64,000 nucleotides of DNA, taken from assembly GCA_027625915.1 (NCBI GenBank), contig JANTQA010000023.1, positions 4,588,001-4,652,000 of the forward strand, read 5' to 3'. Made by a program: the position numbers and the translations under genes. Origin of the DNA: Anaeramoeba flamelloides. Its lineage: Eukaryota; Metamonada; Anaeramoebidae. Under the pieces are notes generated by a model, which saw only the letters and a list, made by a program, of their open reading frames with translations, searched no databases and had not been told where the DNA came from. Positions 59,301-64,000 of this stretch are shown here, piece after piece (within the stretch, counting starts at the first letter, position 1; each line of letters starts with the position of its first letter).

Positions 59301-62300
59301 GTATTTATCTTCATTAAAAATTTCATATTCACCAAGCTCGGATTTATTTGTTTTTTTGTTATTGTCTTTAATTAAATCCCCAATCGCATGTGAAATCGAT
59401 GTTACTATAAATTCCAATTTCGGCGAAGTAACTGTTCCTTCTTTAAAATTATAAATTGTCTCTTCATTGAAATTTTGAAATGAAACATGCCGTGAAAAAA
59501 ATTTTTTGTTTTTTTGTGGTGATAAAAAAAGATGCTTTTTATTTACAAACAATGGCTCTTCAAGTTTTGTCTGATTTTTTTTAACTTTGCATTTTTTGGA
59601 TTTAATTAGTTGTTTTTATATAATGTATTGAAAAAAATAAAGTATAATGAACATTAATATTGGGAAATTTGAAAATTATTTATTATTATTAATTGTTGGG
59701 CTATAAAAGCATTTGAAAATTAGTTATAATCAAAATAATTAAATCATATTTGAATTTATATTTTATCCTCTCCCCCCATTAAATAATTTAAATATTTATG
59801 AAATTTAATATTAAGAGCCGAGCCATTAAAGTGAAAAATAATTTTCTGAAATGAAAAAAAAAAGTTTGTAATTTTTATGAATATCGAAATACCAATTAAA
59901 AACTATCCAACGTGTAATGTAAGGATCGATCTCTAAGAATCAATAATGGAAAACTGAGACATTTTTAGAAAAAAGCTCCCAAGGGTAACAACTCAATTTC
60001 AAATTTGAATGGATGTGAATTATAATTTTGAAAACAATTGTGTTAGTTTTGAAGTACCACTCTTTTTGCGCTTTTTGAGATAAGGAAGAATTTTTTTTTT
60101 TCATTTTTTTAAATGAGTCATTTTTATCTCTAGAATATTACAAAATTCTTACTTTTTCAAATATAGAGGGCTAAAAAACAACCACAAATTGTATTAAATT
60201 GAATTAAATTTATTATGTGCTGAAAGAAAAAAATTGCGTTTTAAATTGAACAAATTTCACCCTTTGTAAATTTAAAACAAGAAAAGATTAATTTTTATTT
60301 TTTAATTGAAGCATTTGGAAATATAAAATATGAAACTTTTTTTCTTTATAGATTTTTTTCCAATGAAATCTTGTGAAACTTTTTTTTTTAAAGTACTATT
60401 TGTTGCAAAATAAATGGAACAAAATTTTAATTCAGCTTTCCAAAATAATATTTTCAAATCATTTAACATTTCAATTTTAATTCCCAAATCAGCTTAAATT
60501 ATTAACCAACCTTTTAGAATTGGGATCGTTGATGATTTATTTTAATTCTTGGGCTGTGATTTTTTGGAAATCTAAATGAAAATTTTGATTATTTTATTTT
60601 ACAATTAAAAGTATTTGAATTTTGTGTCAATAGGATCCTCTGTGACTTTTTTTTTTGATTTAATTGAATTTTGGGAATCAAAAGAAGTGTAATTTCACAA
60701 TATCCCTTTTTAGTGAAAAGTCACCCATTGAATATGAATAAAAACCCATAAATAGTATTTGGACACTTAAAGAATATTTAGGAAAATGATCACATGGAAA
60801 AAATATCAACAATAAACCTCTTTTCGGTAATTCTATTTCTTTAAAAAAAATATTATCAAATTTTTAAACATTTTCAATTGATAAATCAAATCTTTTTTTT
60901 TTTTTTTTGATTTATTCTTTTCCCTTTCTTTCTTTTTCTATGAAAATTCCAAACAATAGCCAGAGTACAGTTTACTCGAACCATCGATTGAAATTAGAGG
61001 GATATTATTGAATATGTCCGAATATTGAAAACTCTCAAAAAAAAAAAAAAAAAAAAAATGTACTTCTTCATTTTTTGGGAAGGATGTTATTCCAATTCCA
61101 TTTCAGTTTTTTAATATTAAAAAATGTATATTTATCAGATGACTTTTGTCAAATTGGTGGCTTTCTAGAAGTAAAAATATATCTTTTAGTTAAAATTACA
61201 CCATGTCTACTTTTGAAGCATATAAGGTATTTCCAAAAAAGTGGGACATTTTTTTTTACATTTCATAAAAAATAATTTTTTTTAGTGATGGTAATCATTA
61301 ATCAACTAAACCAAATTAAATATAATATTTATACCGATTGAATCAATCACTTATGTATTTAATTCAAAGCATGTTAGTTGAAATATTACCAAAAAATGAA
61401 AAAAAAAAAATAGCACTTTTTTTGGTTAAAGTAATGTACGAGCAATTTCAATAAAAAACCGGAAATATGGAAAGGGAACAAATGATTTTTTAAACAAGAA
61501 AACTCAGTTATGTGTTTTTAATTATATTGTAAATTTTGTTGAGATTATACAAGTTATGAAAATGATTTTTTTCGATCAAAAAGAAAATAATAAACACCAA
61601 TTTTCACCATAAAAAAATATACGATAAAATCGAGATCATAAATTTTAATATATTTTATTTCTGCAATACAATACTAAGAAACAAATTGAATTATTATCAA
61701 GAATCTATAAATGGTGGTTAATGATTTTATATATTTAAACCCTTTTTTGAAGAATGGATTACATAAATATATTTTAAAATAAATTTGCCCCACATTCTTG
61801 GAAATAGCTTAGAATAAAGTAAAAATAATTCAAAAAATCACAGTTTAAAAATATCAAACTCTTAATAATCTAGATATATCTATATTTATATTCTTCAAAA
61901 ACAATAACACCACTGTCAGCCAAAAAACGAAATACAAAAATTTCAATTACCTACCCCAAATTCAAAATTAAACCACAATTAAACCTAAACTTCACTAAAG
62001 ACTTTAACCAAATAACCAATCAGAAGAAAAGGTAAAAAATAAAAAGTATCATTTTCAATTCAAAAATTCTTAAGCGGGTAATATTTCTTCAAGTAAATGA
62101 AAAACAACTTTCGAAATTATATCGGAATATTTTTAGAAAACTTTTTTGTTAGCATTTGAATTATAAATGGGGAAAATTTTCACTTACTTTTCAATATTTT
62201 TCTTTTATCAATAGAGTTCTCAAAGAAGTAGGTTGCAATTAAAAATTCTATTTGAAAACGGAAATTGAAAATGGGGTGAAAATATCCCCCATTTATAATT

Positions 62301-64000
62301 CAAATACCAGTATTGGGAATATAATAAAAAAATCAACTTTTTTGTTTCATTATGGCAACGTTCCCCAATAAGATAGTCGTTGAAAATAATCTTGATTACA
62401 TTAGAATTTTATATTAAAAAAAAAAGATTTTCAATTTGCCTTGATTTGTTACAAAATTCCTAATACTATAAAATCAAATCATCACAATTCAAATTTTATC
62501 TTAAAGTTCAACAAAGAAGGTTTGTTTAAATTTCTAAAAAGATCATTATCATTTGAATTTGGTTTTGACAAGATCTTTGGGTTTTTTTAACTAATAATTA
62601 GTAAAATTTTTCGGGATTTTGGAAGAAAAATTAAATTTTCTTCAAAAAATAATTTTTTTTTGTTATGAAAAATTCTCCAATTTGATCCTACCTTTGTAAA
62701 ATTTCTTTTTTAATAATAGAAGTTTCAAAAATTAATATCATGTTTTTGCTGATGGTTTATTGTTGGTTTGTTTGATAATACAATGTTTGGCTTTCTAATT
62801 GGAAAATAACAGTATTTTTTTCATTCTTCGGGAATTGTAAACCTTAAGGACTACGTTCCCACCATTGGGAGAGTACTGGGTTATTGTGTTATTTAACTTT
62901 CATTTCGCAAAAAGAATTTTCAACCTGAAGAAATTGGACAAAAAAAAAAAAATTTTTTTTGTCATCTTTACCTTTTAACACATATTTTTTTTCTTTCTTT
63001 TTAAGGAAAAGGAAAATGAAAAGAACAAAAAAAATAATTTGTAAAAAATGGCTTTTCGGGATTTTCAAGTGTAAGTTCAAATTTGAGAACATTCCAAACT
63101 TTTAAAAGCAACTGTAACAAATATTTAGAACAGCTAGATGAATTGCTTTGGGCTTATAGATTTGAAATGGAAATTCTAAAATATTAAAAATAAAATTTTT
63201 GCAGGATTGAGACAAGGCAAAAATTCTCAAAAAGGGTAAAATTGTGAAAATTTCCCTTTTTTTATCAAATAAATTCTCAGTCTAGAAATTTTACTGAGAT
63301 TATAGAGCATCTTTCAAGTGTGTTTTTATGCATTATTTTGCTTTTTTCACCTGAAAAACCAAGTCCTTAAACTCAAATCCCAAAATCCCAAAATTTTGAA
63401 TTCCTAAAGGTTGGTGATCTATTCAATGACTATACTCTTCACAGATCTAATTTCAATACACTCTGAAACTCGAATTCCATCTGTAATTAACTTTTAAAAA
63501 AGGATTTATGTGATTAAAAATGATTAAAAATAGTTTCTTTGTAATTTCTGGCCCAAAATAAAGGGACTAATTGAAACTTGTTTAAATTTCTGACTTCGTC
63601 ATTTGTATTTACTTTGCTTAACAAAACCCAGTGTTTCGGTTATGTGATCGTAACAAATTCAGAAAAACAGTTTATTGTGCTTGGTGTTGGTTTAAAAATT
63701 AGCAGTAATTTCTTGTTGGGTTTGGTGGCTTTCATTTTGAAAACATAAAAGTGGAATAAATTATGAAAGACAAAAATACCTTTTTGTTGAGATTTGCTTT
63801 TAAATGTTAATATTTGGACTTCTTTGGAACTTTCTTCGTTTGTAAACGATTCATTCTTTTCATTAAAATTCATTGATTTAATTTTTTTTATTGTTGTGTA
63901 GTCTTCTTCAGAACTTGAAGGTGACTCAAAAGAGGTGTCTTTGACTGCTGTGTTGTCTTTTAAATCGCTCCAAATATTGTTCTTTTTAATTTCGCTTTTT
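54705..64000 (-). CDS. CCNY: cyclin Y (CCNY) homologue, 5' end outside the window
   Basis: Cyclin Y proteins activate PFTAIRE-type CDKs, in animals at the plasma membrane. Exons on the minus strand, 5' to 3': beyond 64000-63780, 59584-59292, about 56300-56228, 56100-55956, 55129-54897, 54797-54705 (TAA). The protein shows LTFKSKSQ and KKHLF (like SKSQ and KSLFINHH of CCNY), and TVTSPKLEFIVTSISHAI. The cyclin box includes MLIYIDRIFNH, LTPKNWRRITLITLLLAIKFW and WNVDWKKMFPKMDIDDMNTLE. NFLDFNVTVKLSTYTKYYFELREL follows, then a basic end with KRSSTFKS, like the phospho-Ser 14-3-3 site region. Junctions are GT-AG and in phase, except at 56300. There the exon needs two upstream bases but the preceding exon ends in phase 0, so a mini-exon is probably missing. 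The N-terminal membrane-targeting part is not visible. Confidence 0.88.
55130..55955 (-). other. intron 4 of cyclin Y (826 nt)
   Basis: GTAAGT donor and ATATAG acceptor; phase 1 on both sides makes one Phe codon. The content is A/T runs and TTTA repeats (about 55260-55290). Confidence 0.85.
56301..59291 (-). other. long intron 2 of cyclin Y, may hide a mini-exon (about 2990 nt)
   Basis: The donor is GTTTGA at 59291; the 3' side ends at an A-run (29 T on the plus strand, 56302-56330) just before the exon. It holds a TA microsatellite (56561-56587) and many T-runs. The phases of the flanking exons do not agree, so either a short exon lies inside or the A-run border is misread. Confidence 0.7.
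56302..56330. repeat. T29 homopolymer
   Basis: 29 consecutive T, read as A29 just upstream of a cyclin Y exon on the minus strand, where a pyrimidine tract would be expected. Confidence 0.95.
60395..60615 (+). repeat. dispersed repeat family 6, copy 6
   Basis: It starts GCAAAATAAATGGAACAAAAT, has TTCAGCTTTCCAAAATAAT and CAGCTTAAATTATTAA, and ends AAATGAAAATTTTGATTATT. It is the closest in layout to copy 1. Confidence 0.75.
62152..62328. mobile_element. small inverted-repeat element (177 bp)
   Basis: The left end GCATTTGAATTATAAATGGGG is inverted at the right end (CCCCATTTATAATTCAAATAC), with a second inner pair (AAATTTTCAC and GTGAAAAT). The middle TAGAGTTCTCAAAGAAGTAGG-like segment is related to an inverted segment at about 34960-35120. 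Confidence 0.75.
62640..62765 (+). repeat. dispersed repeat family 7, partial copy 3
   Basis: TCCAATTTGATCCTACC and TGTTTTTGCTGATGGTTTATTG match the end part of the copy at 43256-43620. Only the 3' part is present. Confidence 0.55.

Larger units (their letters stand above)
59585..63779 (-). other. long intron 1 of cyclin Y (4195 nt)
   Basis: The donor is GTATTT and the acceptor TGCAAAG. It contains a family 6 copy (about 60395-60615), a small inverted-repeat element (62152-62328) and a piece of family 7 (about 62640-62765). No exon was recognised inside. The open frames here are repeat-derived or low-complexity. Confidence 0.75.

Noticed and set aside
59230-59454. 74-codon plus-strand frame
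   Set aside because: It is antisense to a cyclin Y exon that matches the family on the minus strand.
1-64000. CRISPR arrays, operons, bacterial promoters or ribosome binding sites
   Set aside because: The genes are eukaryotic with spliceosomal introns; the repeats found are inverted or dispersed, not regularly spaced direct repeats.

Overview
The window looks like nuclear DNA of an AT-rich protist. Intergenic DNA is full of A/T runs, proteins carry Lys/Glu/Asn/Gln low-complexity tracts, genes read in the standard code, and GT-AG introns are present. An intein in MCM5, an ankyrin-BTB protein, and K/E/N-rich insertions together suggest an anaerobic amoeba of the Anaeramoeba type (Metamonada), a group I recall being reported as unusually intein-rich. 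This assignment is inference: no rRNA or organellar marker is present.

Layout. 1-4430: repeat-rich intergenic DNA. 4431-7487 (+): MCM5 replicative helicase subunit, one exon, interrupted in frame by a 232-residue mini-intein. 7488-11655: decayed LINE-type retroelement and short inverted-repeat elements. 11656-17755 (+): full-length five-exon aspartate aminotransferase homologue that has lost its catalytic lysine and other active-site residues. 19972-21948 (-): RIO1 atypical kinase. 26991-30485 (-): SAR1 GTPase, three exons. 35465-35975 (-): unrecognised two-exon gene. 37346-42503 (-): ankyrin-BTB protein, three exons. 48371-51779 (+): large ChAP/exomer-like protein with an apparent frameshift at an A-run. 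54705 to beyond 64000 (-): cyclin Y homologue, at least six exons, 5' end off the window.

The genes form no operon or pathway cluster. They are mostly housekeeping functions: DNA replication, ribosome assembly, ER-to-Golgi and Golgi export, and cyclin signalling. The gaps and long introns are populated by at least seven families of inverted-repeat (MITE-like) or dispersed elements, several with TA duplications, plus three LINE remnants.

The strongest observations are: (1) the MCM5 intein between Walker A and Walker B, with no recognisable homing endonuclease and with Thr where the block B His is expected; (2) the aminotransferase pseudoenzyme; (3) two intron classes, where all eight introns under 900 nt start GTAA and all six over 2 kb start GTAT or GTTT; (4) a ChAP-like protein outside its familiar fungal setting; (5) a 1.2-kb fold-back element and several shared MITE families. 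Exon models were built by hand from frame, splice signals and remembered family sequences, without alignment software or transcripts.
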